Assembly: GCA_030144725.1 (NCBI GenBank)
Contig: JASKMD010000023.1
Location: 563,320-627,319 of the forward strand
Origin: Haematococcus lacustris
Lineage: Eukaryota > Chlorophyta > Chlorophyceae > Chlamydomonadales > Haematococcaceae
Direction: 5' to 3'
DNA length: 64,000 bases
The notes under the pieces are model-generated. The model saw nothing but the letters and a program-made list of their open reading frames with translations. It was not told where the DNA came from and searched no databases. Within the stretch, counting starts at the first letter, position 1; each line of letters begins with the position of its first letter. Shown one piece after another: positions 46,964-58,199 of this stretch. The translations under genes were made by a program, and so were the position numbers.

Positions 46964-49900
46964 TTACACCCAACCATATCCATTGTCCGCCTCATATTCA
47001 GCCTCCAGCTCCTCAGTTCTCAGCTCTCTCAACACCAAACGACGCAAGTCCCGACGTCCATCTTGCCTCTTCCACCCCATGTGCATGCGATATCGTTCAC
47101 AGTGTTTGTTGGTCAGTTTGCCAAAGCACACCTCATCATGCAGCAAATCGGAATGGTACAACATCAACAATGCATAACACTCTTCGTCCTCCCTCACCTC
47201 CTTCACCATTCCGTCTTGAAACATGGGCATGGGCTTTAGTGGGGTGGTGCTGTCAGGCTTCATGCACGGTAGGCATGGCACCCTCATGCACGTGCTACAT
47301 GCACAAGCAGCCATGGCCCATTTAGGCTGCTCCCTGTCCGGTGTGAACACCATGCGGTGCATTGCCCTGCACCCCTTTACATCATCATGCATGCGCTCCA
47401 CATCAGCCTCTGGCATACTGCATACTGTTGCTTGCCTAGCGTCGTCCAGCACCAGGTAGCGCCGACGCATGATGTGTCCACGTTGCCGGTGGCTGGCACT
47501 GGTGTCTTGTGCATGGCATGGCACAGCGAAATGCTTGTTAGCCCAATCTGTCAGCACAGCAGCCCCACACACTTTCCCCACTAGTTCTGGATGGACTAAC
47601 ATCTGCTCCCTCCACTCCCTCTTAGCCACCCCACCCTCAGAGTCATGCGTGCTCTTGAAATGCGATGTGGCACCATATGACCATTGCACAGGCACCCCAA
47701 ACCTATTGGCTAGGTGCCAATGCAACCTAATGGCCTTGGCCCCCTTGAACTGTGATGCACAACCATCTGACCACAAACACAGCTGCCTCATGTCCATCTT
47801 GCCCACCCACCCCTCTCCATCATCCCTCCCATCACCCACCCCATCGAGATTGCTGGCCACACCCAAGATGCCATCCGGGTGCCTCCTGCCTTGCAGCAAA
47901 CACTCAATCACTTGCACGAGGGCTGTGGTGGAAGCCTCAGCAGACTGGTCACACTTGTCAGCACTCACAAACACTGACTCCTCCCTGTAGTTGCCAGCCA
48001 TGTCCTGGTAGTGTGCACATGCCACGAACACTGACATGGTCCTCTGCTTCCAATATGCTCCCTGACAGGCTATGTCTTGGTGGATGGTGAGCTTCTCTGA
48101 CCAGTCACACGACACGACCACCAGCCCCGGTGTGTTCTTCACAGCGGCACAATGCGCTCTAAAGGTGGCACGCTGATGCTTGGCAAGGTTCTGATGCCAC
48201 AACTGCTTCTGCATGAGGTCATTCAGGCCAGCCACCAAACCCCCCAGCGTGGTTTGGACTGTGGCCAACTCTACGCCTTGCCCATTGTCCAGCTTATTGA
48301 ACTGACGATACTGGAGCTGCACACCCTCACACCCCGCCTTCACGCCCACCTTCCTATCCTTGCAGGCATCACACTTACGCTGCAAGCAGGCCAGCCTGGG
48401 CTTGGTGCCAACCTTGCATGGGCACACAAACCAGCTCTGCACTGTGGCAGAGTCCAGGTCAACCCTCACGGCTGCGCCCCCAACTGTGCCCCCTCCTTCA
48501 GCAGCCCTGGCAACGCCTTCAGCAGCCCTGGCATTCTGGGCATCACTCACCAACTTCTCCAGCCCACCCTCATCTAGCACACCTGCATCTAGCACACCAG
48601 CCAGGTCTTGAGCGTCAGCGTTGGCAATGTGCTCAGCCAGCAACACATGCACCTCACCATCCCCCCCCCCGCTGTCGCTCCCGCAATCACTGTCGCTGTC
48701 ATCTAGTGGCTGTGAGTCCTCAGGCAGCTCAAGGCTGTCCATGTGCTTGCCGAGCTGGTCCAGCTGGAGCTCGCAAGTCTCACAGGGAATGCACACACAC
48801 ACTTGCTTGTGAGCAGCTGTGATGCGCTTGACCCACGGCGGACGCAAAATCTCAAAGGCGGTGCTACCCACTTTTAGGTTTGCTGGGCACTCCCGCTCGT
48901 ACTCCAGGTACAGCTTCTTGAGGGAGCGGTCCACGTAGCGTCGTGACATGCGCACCTCGCTCTTCTTACTGCTCCTGCCACGGCAGTGTAATGGGCGGCT
49001 GTGGGGGGGGGCTGTGGGAATGTGGGGTGTGCTGCATTCAGCCTGCAGCCAGCCTACCGTACCCATGCAGCCCTACCCATGCAGCCACCCAGCCAACCAG
49101 CCTGCCACCCAACCCATGCAGCCCTACCCATGCAACCTCACCAACCCATGCAACCTCATGCAACCCATGCAACCCATGCAACCCATGGAACCTATGCAAC
49201 CCATGCAACCCATGCAACCCATGGAACCCATGCAACTCATGCAACCCATGCAACCTCACCAACCCATGCAGCCCTACCAGCCCATGCAGCCAGCCTACCC
49301 AGCGGTCATGCGCACGTAGTAGCGCCGCACGTCCTTGTACATGGGTGACGGACTGCTGTGCTCCTCAAAGAAGGTGCGCACATACTCCAGCTGCTCCTGG
49401 CTGAGACAGCGGCGGCCACGCCGGAGGGGCGCTGCTGCCCAGTCTGGCCGTCCTCCCTCAGGTGCATGTCTTCCTGCTGCTGCTGCTGCAGTTGGTGCTG
49501 CTCAGCCACTTGCTGCTCCCTGAGGTGCATGTCTGCCTGCTGCTGCTGCTGCAGTTTGTGCTGCTCAGCCACCTGCTGCTCCCTCAGGTGCATGTCTGCC
49601 TGCTGCTGCTGCAGCTCGTGCTGTTGCTCAGCCACCTGCTTCTCCCTCAGGTGCAAGTCTGCCTGCTGCTGCTGCAACTGGTGCTGCTGCTCTACCACCT
49701 GCTGCTCCTTGCGTTGAATTTCTTCCCGCTGGATGTCATGCATCTGTTGCTGTAGCTGTTGCAAGCGCTGGGTGTCAGCGACTTGCTGCTCCCTCTGCAG
49801 CAGGTCAGCCTGCAGCTGGTGCAACTGTGCCTCATAAGCACCAGCATCAGCCTGTGCCGTGGCCTCAGCCTCAGCGGCAAGAGCCTGGGCCTTGGCCTCA

Positions 49901-49989
49901 GCCTCAGCAGCCCTGCGCTGTGCCAGAACCTCCCTCCCTTTCTGCAAATGGGCACATAAAGACTTCACAACCCTTTTCTTGTTACCCAT
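46964..49989 (-). CDS. T3 transposase, copy 2, DG-x3-QFK family
   Basis: The main exon (about 48985-46964) encodes [20 protein letters not shown], a Cys-rich segment [19 protein letters not shown], then [12 protein letters not shown] (Asp about 321 counted from the in-frame ATG at 49066), [14 protein letters not shown] (Asp about 434) and [14 protein letters not shown] (Asp about 475). The last motifs match a large set of uncharacterised eukaryotic proteins with DGxxSQ(F/Y)K and D-x-GG-x-KR signatures that look like RNase H-fold transposases. I do not assign a named superfamily. A 5' exon from ATG 49989 encodes the Gln/Glu-rich coiled coil with about 21-residue repeats. A small exon near 49310-49420 encodes [20 protein letters not shown]. 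The introns between them are unresolved. Confidence 0.6.
49050..49295. repeat. CATGCAACC nonanucleotide minisatellite
   Basis: Variants of CCATGCAAC and CCATGCAGC are tandemly repeated in what is probably an intron of the T3 transposase. Confidence 0.9.
49450..49720. repeat. coding repeat of about 60 bp in T3 coiled coil
   Basis: Units encoding roughly [20 protein letters not shown] are repeated four to five times. The same array is present at 42480-42790 in copy 1. Confidence 0.85.
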
Positions 49990-50789
49990 GGCCTTCACTT
50001 GCCTGCACAATAGCAAATACAAATTTCAGCTCAGTTTCAGCAGATTTTCAACTAATTCTTGCCGACCGTGGTTACTCAGGAGCCACAGGGACCAATCATG
50101 AGAGCATTTTGATCGACCTGATAGTCGCTGCCACATGTGGACTGAACCTGTGTTCAGCAGCAATCCGCCGTCGCGGTCACGCTCCCAGCCCGCAATGCCG
50201 TTGACCTGCCGGGGCGTCGTTTGATGGCAAAAGTGACACTTTGGAGCAGGGGGCAAGGGAGCAGGCCGGGAAGCAGCGGGTGAGCTTAAGAGAGGGTCTC
50301 GATGCGTGCTGGGACGTTGCAACACTGCTGCGTGCTAACCTGAAAAGTTGGCATGTCCAATCGGGGTGCAAAATTCACGCCGCTCTGGGTCCAGGCTGCC
50401 TATAGCCGTCGCTAAATGTATGTGCGATGCTTCAGAACACGTCGCGTGTTGGGGGACAGCCACCCGGCAAAGCGCTGGGGCTGGCTGCACTCTAGTCAGG
50501 CCATAAGCAGCTCATCGCACGAATCGGCGGCCTCATCCGTGCAGAAATGAGTACGATTTTATCTCTTGAGCCATGGGGGTGCAGCCAATGGCGGGGGTGA
50601 CCTCATGCATGCGATGAAGTCATGCATGCAATGAATGGGCGCCCATGTCGTGCGCCACAAACATCAGCGTTGTGCCAGCTGCCATCCAGCACCTGCACGA
50701 CATGAAGTAGTAGGTGGCACATCCAGGTAGATGGCACAGTGTGATATAATGCCTCTTTGGCTCACCCATGCTACTTTGGCTCACCTCCT

Positions 50790-51132
50790 GATCCTAGTCC
50801 TGATCGTGGTCCTGGTCCTGGGGGGTCTTGCGCATCCACCTCTCGTACTCCTCCCACTCTGCATCCGACAAAGTTTTCGGCTTGCGCTTCAACACTCTCC
50901 TGAGGGCACAACAACGCAACAATGCAGCGGAACAATGGAAGCGGAACAATGGAAGGGCCGCAGGCCCATGCGGTTGCTGGAAGGGGGTGGTGGGCTGGGA
51001 GGGGGAGGTAGTTGTAGGGCCAAGGTGGACGGTGGGCTGCGGGGGGGTGGATGTGGGGGTGGCTAGGCATGCATGCAGGGACCGCAATGGGCCACTGGCA
51101 ACCCAATCAGCTGCTGAGCTGATGGGTGACAA
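50790..51132 (-). pseudogene. hAT transposase fragment
   Basis: SPISSAADWVASGPLRSLHA, known from the hAT1 linker, is joined to the last-exon sequence KPKTLSDAEWEEYERWMRKT. The catalytic C-terminal block in between is missing. Confidence 0.7.
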
Positions 51133-51138
51133 GTGAAT

Positions 51139-51438
51139 TGTAACGTGCGGGGACGCAACGTCAGATGACCTTTTGACACAAGCTCGAAGGCCGGTCCAGT
51201 CGAGGCAATGACTTCCGACTAGGGTGTTGGGTTACAGCGGTGTGTTGCGAGAATGGCTAGAGCTTGGAACGGGGCTCCCTGGAATCGAACCAGTTGTACT
51301 CACGGACGCAATGTCCGCTAGTCTTTACCTGCCAAATCTCACACTACACGTGTAACCCGCGTCCCGCGACGGCTCGCATTCACGAGACAGCCCAGACGAC
51401 GCGAAGCGGCAATCGCTTCCAGAGGTGCGCACTTTACA
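51139..51438. mobile_element. small insertion with TGTAA ends inside hAT2
   Basis: Left TGTAACGTGCG and right inverted TGTAAAGTGCG form 11-base ends with one mismatch, flanked by TGAAT on both sides (51134-51138, 51439-51443). The right 90 bases are the leader of T4. The left part holds a minus-strand B-box, GGTTCGATTCC (near 51283), next to an anticodon-like stem, suggesting a tRNA-derived piece. Confidence 0.5.
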
Positions 51439-51689
51439 TGAATTGCTTCGGTTGGGCTGGCCTGCTGCTGGTACCACTGATGCACAGCACGCCCACCATA
51501 ATACGCGTCTGCCATGTTTGCGTTGTCAGTCTGCAAATCGATCTGCAGTTGGACGACGGGGCGCATGGTGTGCACAAGCTGAGTGGCGCGTGGTGACCCT
51601 AACTCCATCGCAATAGATGTGCGCTCGTCGCTTCAGGGGCTTCACACATATGGGAAGCGGTTGGTTCCGGACTTACCCCGTGATGTCGC

Positions 51690-51990
51690 CCTGGCGAACG
51701 GAGAACGGACACGCCCTGGCGAACGGAGCCCATAGGCCACGGATAGCAATTGCGCCTGGTGCGTTGCAATCGTTCTCTTACGCTGTGTCCCGCTGATGGT
51801 TGTGCCTGGCCTGAAGCCTGTGGCGCCCTCCACAATAAATGTGCTTAAGACGCAAGCTTGCTATTGGGTGCTAGTTGTTGTAAGGTCGTACGGGTCTGAA
51901 TGCCTATCGCAACACCGTGCAGCATCACGTGACGGTCCAGTCGAGCGCGACAGTGGCGGGAGGTGCATTTATAGTCCTAGTTATATCTAC
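51690..51990 (-). repeat. T5 dispersed repeat, copy 2
   Basis: Inverted match to 45118-45420. Confidence 0.75.
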
Positions 51991-52129
51991 TACACACAGG
52001 CAAATTAGCGCGGATATTCGACATCCTAGGGGGGTAGTTTTTTGATGGGGTTCGCCTCGGATTGTCCTTGCGACTCCAACGCCACTTGGCGCGTGTTGAA
52101 ATTCTGAGTGTGTGAGCAGTTGGAGTGGA

Positions 52130-52236
52130 GGTACCTACAGTACTGTAGAGGTCTACAGTACTGTAGATGTCTACAGTACTGTAGAGGTCTACAGTACTGT
52201 AGGGGTCTACAGTACTGTAGATATCTACAGTACTGT
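52130..52236. repeat. TACAGTACTGTA satellite, short array
   Basis: Six units of about 18 bases, each with the 12-bp perfect palindrome TACAGTACTGTA. Confidence 0.95.
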
Positions 52237-52965
52237 AGGTCAGATTTGACAAGGCCTCTTGTAAATAGGGTACCATGCTGTTCTCCACATTCAAACCACC
52301 ATTTGCTACCGCGATTGCACCGTCAGCCTCTGCGTGCTATAACTAGTGAGAGGCGTCGAAGCGTAGGCCCGCAAGCTCGATATGGGTATTTGTGCCGAAA
52401 GTTGTGTCCACGCAATAAGGTCGCCATAGGGAGCTACATACATATGTGTAAGGTCTAAGGCCGGGGCCCGTCTCTATCGCAAGCTAGGTCCGTTCTGTCG
52501 GTTGTACTGGGTACCTCGGCTTGCAAGCTCCCGCAAAGCTGTGGATGTTGATGATGCCCCGCAATCACAACAACCTCGTGCACCGCACCCTCCCGTGTAA
52601 TATCGAGTGCGGCAGAGGTTGCCTCAAAAGTTGTTTGCGGTTGGCCCTCAACCATCCATCATTACATCTAACCTCACATCATTACATCATGACTCTTAGC
52701 CTACATCATTACATCACCACTTGTGCTCCTGCCAAGCACTGCATGCATGGTATGGGCAAGGGCTCTGACTCTTGCAAGGGCTGGTCTCAGGGTCGATACC
52801 TAACCCTAGAGGCTGAATAATGCTGGGCTCGGCAACATAGGCACGCTTTGTTGTCAGCGCATTTGCATAGCACTGTCGGGGTAGCAAACGAGCTTGGGCT
52901 ACATTGAGTTGTTCCTGCATGGGGGCGAAGGGGGCATGGGGGTTAAGGATGCATGGGGGGAAGGC
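52237..52965. other. spacer between satellite arrays, no gene recognised
   Basis: Unique-looking sequence with CATTACATC short repeats near 52660-52715. No convincing exon. Confidence 0.4.
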
Positions 52966-54318
52966 ACCTACAGTACTGTAGACACCTACAGTACTGTAGA
53001 CACCTACAGTACTGTAGACACCTACAGTACTGTAGACATGGACAGTACTGTAGACATGGACAGTACTGTAGACATGGACAGTACTGTAGACATGGACAGT
53101 ACTGTAGACATGGACAGTACTGTAGACATGGACAGTACTGTAGACATGGACAGTACTGTAGACATGGACAGTACTGTAGACATGGACAGTACTGTAGACA
53201 TGGACAGTACTGTAGACATGGACAGTACTGTAGACATGGACAGTACTGTAGACATGGACAGTACTGTAGACATCTACAGTACTGTGGACCTCTACAGTAC
53301 TGTGGACCTCTACAGTACTGTGGACCTCTACAGTACTGTGGACCTCTACAGTACTGTGGACCTCTACAGTACTGTGGACCTCTACAGTACTGTAGACCTC
53401 TACAGTACTGTGGACCTTTACAGTACTGTGGACCTCTACAGTACTGTAGACCTCTACAGTACTGTGGACCTCTACAGTACTGTAGACCTCTACAGTACTG
53501 TAGACCTCTACAGTACTGTGGACCTCTACAGTACTGTGGACCTCTACAGAACTGTGGACCTCTACAGAACTGTGGACCTCTACAGTACTGTGGACCTCTA
53601 CAGTACTGTGGACCTCTACAGTACTGTGGACCTCTACAGTACTGTAGACCTCTACAGTACTGTGGACCTTTACAGTACTGTGGACCTCTACAGTACTGTA
53701 GACCTCTACAGTACTGTGGACCTTTACAGTACTGTGGACTTCTACAGTACTGTAGACCTCTACAGTACTGTGGACCTCTACAGTACTGTGGACCTCTACA
53801 GTACTGTAGACCTCTACAGTACTGTGGACCTCTACAGTACTGTGGACCTCTACAGTACTGTGGACCTCTACAGTACTGTGGACCTCTACAGTACTGTGGA
53901 CCTCTACAGTACTGTGGACCTCTACAGTACTGTGGACCTCTACAGTACTGTAGACCTCTACAGTACTGTGGACCTTTACAGTACTGTGGACCTCTACAGT
54001 ACTGTGGACATCTACAGTACTGTGGACCTCTACAGTACTGTGGACCTCTACAGTACTGTAGACCTCTACAGTACTGTGGACCTCTACAGTACTGTGGACC
54101 TCTACAGTACTGTGGACCTCTACAGTACTGTGGACCTCTACAGTACTGTGGACCTCTACAGTACTGTGGACCTCTACAGTACTGTGGACCTCTACAGTAC
54201 TGTAGACCTCTACAGTACTGTGGACCTCTACAGTACTGTGGACCTCTACAGTACTGTGGACATCTACAGCACTGTGGACCTCTACAGTACTGTGGACCCC
54301 TACAGTACTGTGGACATC
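52966..54318. repeat. TACAGTACTGTA satellite, main array
   Basis: About 75 units of 18 bases. The first subarray is GACACCTACAGTACTGTA, the second GACATGGACAGTACTGTA (53032-53272), the third mostly GACCTCTACAGTACTGTG. The long open frames on both strands (repeating YSTVDL, LQYCGP and similar) are a by-product of an 18-base unit without stops and are not genes. Confidence 0.97.
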
Positions 54319-54660
54319 TACAGCAGCAGCAGCAGGGGGGGGGCAGCAGCAGCAGGGGGGGGGGCAGCAGCAGCAGCAGGGGGGGGGCAGCAGCAGCAGG
54401 GGGGGGGGGCAGCAGCAGCAGTAGGGGGGCAGCAGCAGCAGCAGGGGGGGCAGCAGCAGCAGCAGGGGGGGCAGCAGCAGCAGGGGGGCAGCAGCAGCAG
54501 CAGGGGGGCAGCAGCAGCAGCAGGGGGGCAGCAGCAGCAGCAGGGGGGCAGCAGCAGCAGGGGGGCAGCAGCAGCAGCAGGGGGGCAGCAGCAGCAGCAG
54601 GGGGGCAGCAGCAGCAGCAGGGGGGGGGAAGCAGCAGTAGGGGGGCAGCAGCAGCAGACA
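54319..54660. repeat. AGC-AGC-G(n) microsatellite
   Basis: Blocks of three to five CAG triplets alternate with six to ten G. It directly abuts the palindromic satellite. Confidence 0.95.
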
Positions 54661-54769
54661 TAGTTGGGGCACTGTAGCACCTACCTACCTTTTGGCTGCT
54701 GGATGACTGCTGCTAGAAAGGGGGGGGGATTGAAAGAGTGAAGGCGGGGAGGGGGGGTAGATGTGGAAG

Positions 54770-55045
54770 GCGGGAGGTGGGAGGCAGGGAGGCGGGAGAC
54801 GGGGAGGCGGGAGGCAGGGAGGCGGGAGATGGGGAGGCGGGAGGCTCCACCGGGTTGGGCTGGGCGGGGTTGGGTTGGGTTGGGGGCAAGGGTTGGGGTG
54901 GGGGCGGGGGCGGGGGCGGGGGCAAGGGTGGGGTGGGGTTGGGGTGGGGGCGGGGGAAGGAGCGGGGGCGGGGGCGGGGGCGGGGGCGGGGGCGGGGGCG
55001 GGGGCGGGGGCGGGGGCGGGGGCGGGGGCGGGGGGCGGGGGAGGA
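54770..55045. repeat. G-rich repeats, including (GGGGGC)n
   Basis: GGGAGGC units are followed by GGGTTGG and then a nearly pure GGGGGC run (54961-55035). The G-rich strand has strong quadruplex potential. Confidence 0.95.
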
Positions 55046-55099
55046 TGAATTGGGAGGGGGTGGTTGTGTAGGGGAAAGGGAAGTGGAAGGGAGGTGCCC

Positions 55100-56350
55100 A
55101 CTAGACCTGCAACCAAGGGGCGTGCACGTGCGGTAGGGTGACCAGGCTGGGCACTGTGTTAGCTATCACCGTGGCCTTACCTTTGTGGTCCTCCTGGCCT
55201 CCTACCTGCTCACACCAGGCAACATATCCCATGCGCCAGTGGGGTGGGACTGCGGTGGGGAGTGTAGGGTGTAGGGAAGGGAAGGTGGGGTGAGGTGGGG
55301 GTTGCGATGCCACGTCAATCGAAGGATGGGAGAGGGGAAGAGGAGGCTTGACAAGTATGGGAGGGGAGAGGGAGGGAGAGGGGGATGGGAGGGGTGGGAA
55401 GAGGGTGGGTGGGGTGGGCTTTCTCCTGGCTGCTGGGATGTCAGGGGAGAGGTGACGGGGAGGGGGGAAGTGGGGGGTGGGTAGAGGTGGAAGTGGAGGG
55501 ACGACAAGCTGGGCGTTGGTGGTGGGCGTGGGAAAGGGGAGGAAAAGGGGATGGGGAAGGGTGTGACGATCAATCCTGCAGCGGGACAAGGGGCATGCTA
55601 GCGGTTAAGGTGGGTACAGGTTGCCACATACCTGCACTCACCTTCTGCTGGGGTGTGGTGTATATGTGTGTGGGAGGAAGGGGAGGAAGGGGAGGGAAGG
55701 GAAGGGGAGGTCCATGGGGAGGGCGAGAGAAGTGGGGGGGACATTGATAGTCTCAGGTGTAGGCGCACAAGACCTGCGGCAACGGTGTGACGATTTGTCA
55801 ACGGAAGCAAACATTGGACATGGGTACCGGATGCACTCACCAATAGAGTAGGGAGATGTAGAGCTGGCAGATGGAGGGGCAGGTGTAGCAGCCCTCCATT
55901 ACAACCCACCTTTCTTTGTCCTCACCTCAGTAGAAAGTGCAGTGTGGGAGAGTAGGGTTGGGCTGGGCTGGGCTGGGCTGGGCTGGGCTGGGCTGGGCTG
56001 GGCTGGGCTGGGCTGGGCTGGGCTGGGCTGGGCTGGGCTGGGCTGGGCTGGGCTGGGCTGCAACACAAGGGAGGCAACAGTGGGAACGTTGTGGGAGGTG
56101 ATGAAATGGTGGTGGTGGTGGTGGTGGTGGTGGTGGTGGTGGTGGTGGTGAGGGGGCCTGGGAGGGGGTGGTAATCAGGGGGGTACTAGGCGTGATTGTA
56201 AGACCTGCAGCAACCAGGTGTGGTAGCGGTTAGGCTGGATACTAAGGGCTATGCTGCGCAATGCTAGCTCCTTCTAAGCTCTTACCTTGGTCCTAAGCTC
56301 TTACCATAGTCCGTCTGGCCTCTTCGCTGCTCACAACACGTTGTACCTGC
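55100..56350. repeat. diverged tandem modules with exon-like ends
   Basis: The phrase GACCTGCAGCAACC or a variant recurs near 55107, 55575, 55771 and 56203, each followed by similar sequence and a G-rich microsatellite. Short minus-strand exon-like pieces recur too (CEQVGGQEDHK with donor AAAG|GTAAGG near 55180; CEQRRGQTDY near 56310). They may be decayed copies of one small gene. Confidence 0.4.
55955..56060. repeat. GGGCT pentanucleotide microsatellite
   Basis: About 20 perfect GGGCT units. Confidence 0.97.
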
Positions 56351-56414
56351 CTTGCGTTGGTGCATCAATGCTTGCGATTCATTGCGGAGAATCGTTGCGA
56401 GGAAACTGGCCGCG

Positions 56415-56515
56415 AGGCTAGCTGCGATGCTGGCTGCGAGGCTGGCTGCGAGGCTGGATGCGAAACTGGCTGCGAGGCTGGCTGCGAGGAAAATGGCTGC
56501 GAGGCTGGCTGCGAG
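56415..56515. repeat. GAGGCTGGCTGC minisatellite
   Basis: Twelve-base units of GAGGCTGGCTGC type; the inverted version is at about 61975-62085. Confidence 0.9.
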
Positions 56516-56559
56516 GTGAGATCCTCGCACCGAGCTGCCTCACAGGTATGCTTCTGCGC

Positions 56560-56860
56560 TGCTGGACCAGCTGTGTGGCCGCGAGGTTGATTGCCGAGTA
56601 TGTGGCTGCGAGTATGGGCTAGATGTGGCTGCGAGTATGGGTAACCTCGTGCGATGCCATCTGTGGACCAGCTGTGTGGCCGCGAGGTTGATTGCCGAGT
56701 ATGTGGCTGCGAGTATGGGCTAGATGTGGCTGCGAGTATGGGTAACCTCGTGCGATGCCATCTGTGGACCAGCTGTGTGGCCGCGAGGTTCATTGCCGAG
56801 TATGTGGCTGCGAGTATGGGCTAGATGCGGCTGCGAGTATGGGTAACCTCGTGCGATGCC
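56560..56860. repeat. tandem repeat of about 108 bp
   Basis: The unit starting GGACCAGCTGTGTGGCCGCG is repeated nearly three times. An inverted two-unit version is in the right arm (61700-61930). Confidence 0.85.
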
Positions 56861-56957
56861 ATCGCTGCAACACCGGCTACACGATGCTGCGACTAAGTGT
56901 TGGACGGATGCCTTGAATGCAAGTGAGATGTTCAGAATTCTTCTAAGTGCTTAAAGG

Positions 56958-57935
56958 CTACAGTACTGTAGGTGTCTACAGTACTGTAGATGTCTACAGT
57001 ACTGTAGACATCTACAGTACTGTAAGTGGTCCCTCGAGGTACCTCGAGGTACCTACAGTACTGTAGATGTCTACAGTACTGTAGATGTCTACAGTACTGT
57101 AGATGTCTACAGTACTGTAGGTGTCTACAGTACTGTAGATGTCTACAGTACTGTAGACATCTACAGTACTGTAAGTGGTCCCTCGAGGTACCTCGAGGTA
57201 CCTACAGTACTGTAGATGTCTACAGTACTGTAGATGTCTACAGTACTATAGATGTCTACAGTACTGTAGGTGTCTACAGTACTGTAGATGTCTACAGTAC
57301 TGTAGACATCTACAGTACTGTAAGTGGTCCCTCGAGGTACCTCGAGGTACCTACAGTACTGTAGATGTCTACAGTACTGTAGATGTCTACAGTACTATAG
57401 ATGTCTACAGTACTGTAGGTGTCTACAGTACTGTAGATGTCTACAGTACTGTAGACATCTACAGTACTGTAAGTGGTCCCTCGAGGTACCTCGAGGTACC
57501 TACAGTACTGTAGATGTCTACAGTACTGTAGATGTCTACAGTACTGTAGATGTCTACAGTACTGTAGGTGTCTACAGTACTGTAGATGTCTACAGTACTG
57601 TAGACATCTACAGTACTGTAAGTGGTCCCTCGAGGTACCTCGAGGTGCCTACAGTACTGTAGATGTCTACAGTACTGTAGATGTCTACAGTACTGTAGAT
57701 GTCTACAGTACTGTAGGTGTCTACAGTACTGTAGATGTCTACAGTACTGTAGACATCTACAGTACTGTAAGTGGTCTCTCGAGGTACCTCGAGGTACCTA
57801 CAGTACTGTAGATGTCTACAGTACTGTAGATGTCTACAGTACTGTAGATGTCTACAGTACTGTAAGTGGTCTTTCGCGAGGTACCCCGACAGTACTGTAG
57901 ACCTCTACAGTACTGTAGCATGGCCGTATCTCACC
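56958..57935. repeat. TACAGTACTGTA satellite with 149-bp higher-order unit
   Basis: Seven palindromic units plus a linker containing the 16-bp palindrome CTCGAGGTACCTCGAG form a 149-bp unit repeated about six times (corresponding points at 57026, 57175, 57324, 57473, 57622 and 57771). Confidence 0.95.
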
Positions 57936-58155
57936 AACCGCGCAAAATCACGAATTTTAGTTTCAACCCCCGATCTTACAATGCCTTCTTTAGACAATGT
58001 ACCAAGTCCGAGGCTCTGTTCGTGTACTCGCGAGGTACCCCGACAGTACTGTAGACCTCTACAGTACTGTAGCATGGCCGTATCTCACCAACCGCGCAAA
58101 ATCACGAATTTTAGTTTCAACCCCCAATCTTACAATGCCTTCATTTGACTATGTA
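57880..58155. repeat. tandem duplication downstream of the satellite
   Basis: The block from CGAGGTACCCCGACAGTACT through AATGCCTTC occurs twice, about 155 bp apart, with few changes. One inverted copy is at 61135-61260. Confidence 0.85.
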
Positions 58156-58199
58156 CCAAGTCCGAGGCTCTGAATCTCAAAAATGCTGTTACTAATTTG

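Larger units (their letters stand above)
46501..50602 (-). mobile_element. T3 copy 2
   Basis: The right end is the inverted end motif GGGGGTGACC at 50602, where it abuts hAT2 sequence. The left end is hidden in the gap. Its 3' non-coding part matches 40128-40654. It carries the better preserved T3 transposase. Confidence 0.7.
50603..51660 (-). mobile_element. hAT2, fragment related to hAT1
   Basis: 50612-50760 matches 28735-28880, 50790-51132 matches parts of the hAT1 transposase gene, and 51440-51660 matches the 5' region 30205-30790. T3 copy 2 abuts it at 50602. A 300-bp insert splits it (51139-51438). Confidence 0.7.
56105..58195. repeat. left arm of a large inverted duplication
   Basis: Starting with a TGG run (56108-56150), this arm is mirrored by 61080-62345. 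Shared parts include GACCTGCAGCAACCAGGTGT, the TGCGAGGCTGGC repeats (56420-56520) and the junction with the palindromic satellite. The arms differ in satellite length. Confidence 0.8.

Noticed and set aside
52894..54680. Long open frames on both strands over the satellite (repeating YSTVDL and LQYCRP)
   Set aside because: An 18-base unit without stop codons leaves every frame open. Several overlapping frames are equally open on both strands, there is no splice or start context, and the palindrome explains them.
52966..57935. CRISPR array suggested by regularly spaced palindromes
   Set aside because: There are no unique spacers between repeats, units are contiguous tandem copies, and the genome is eukaryotic.
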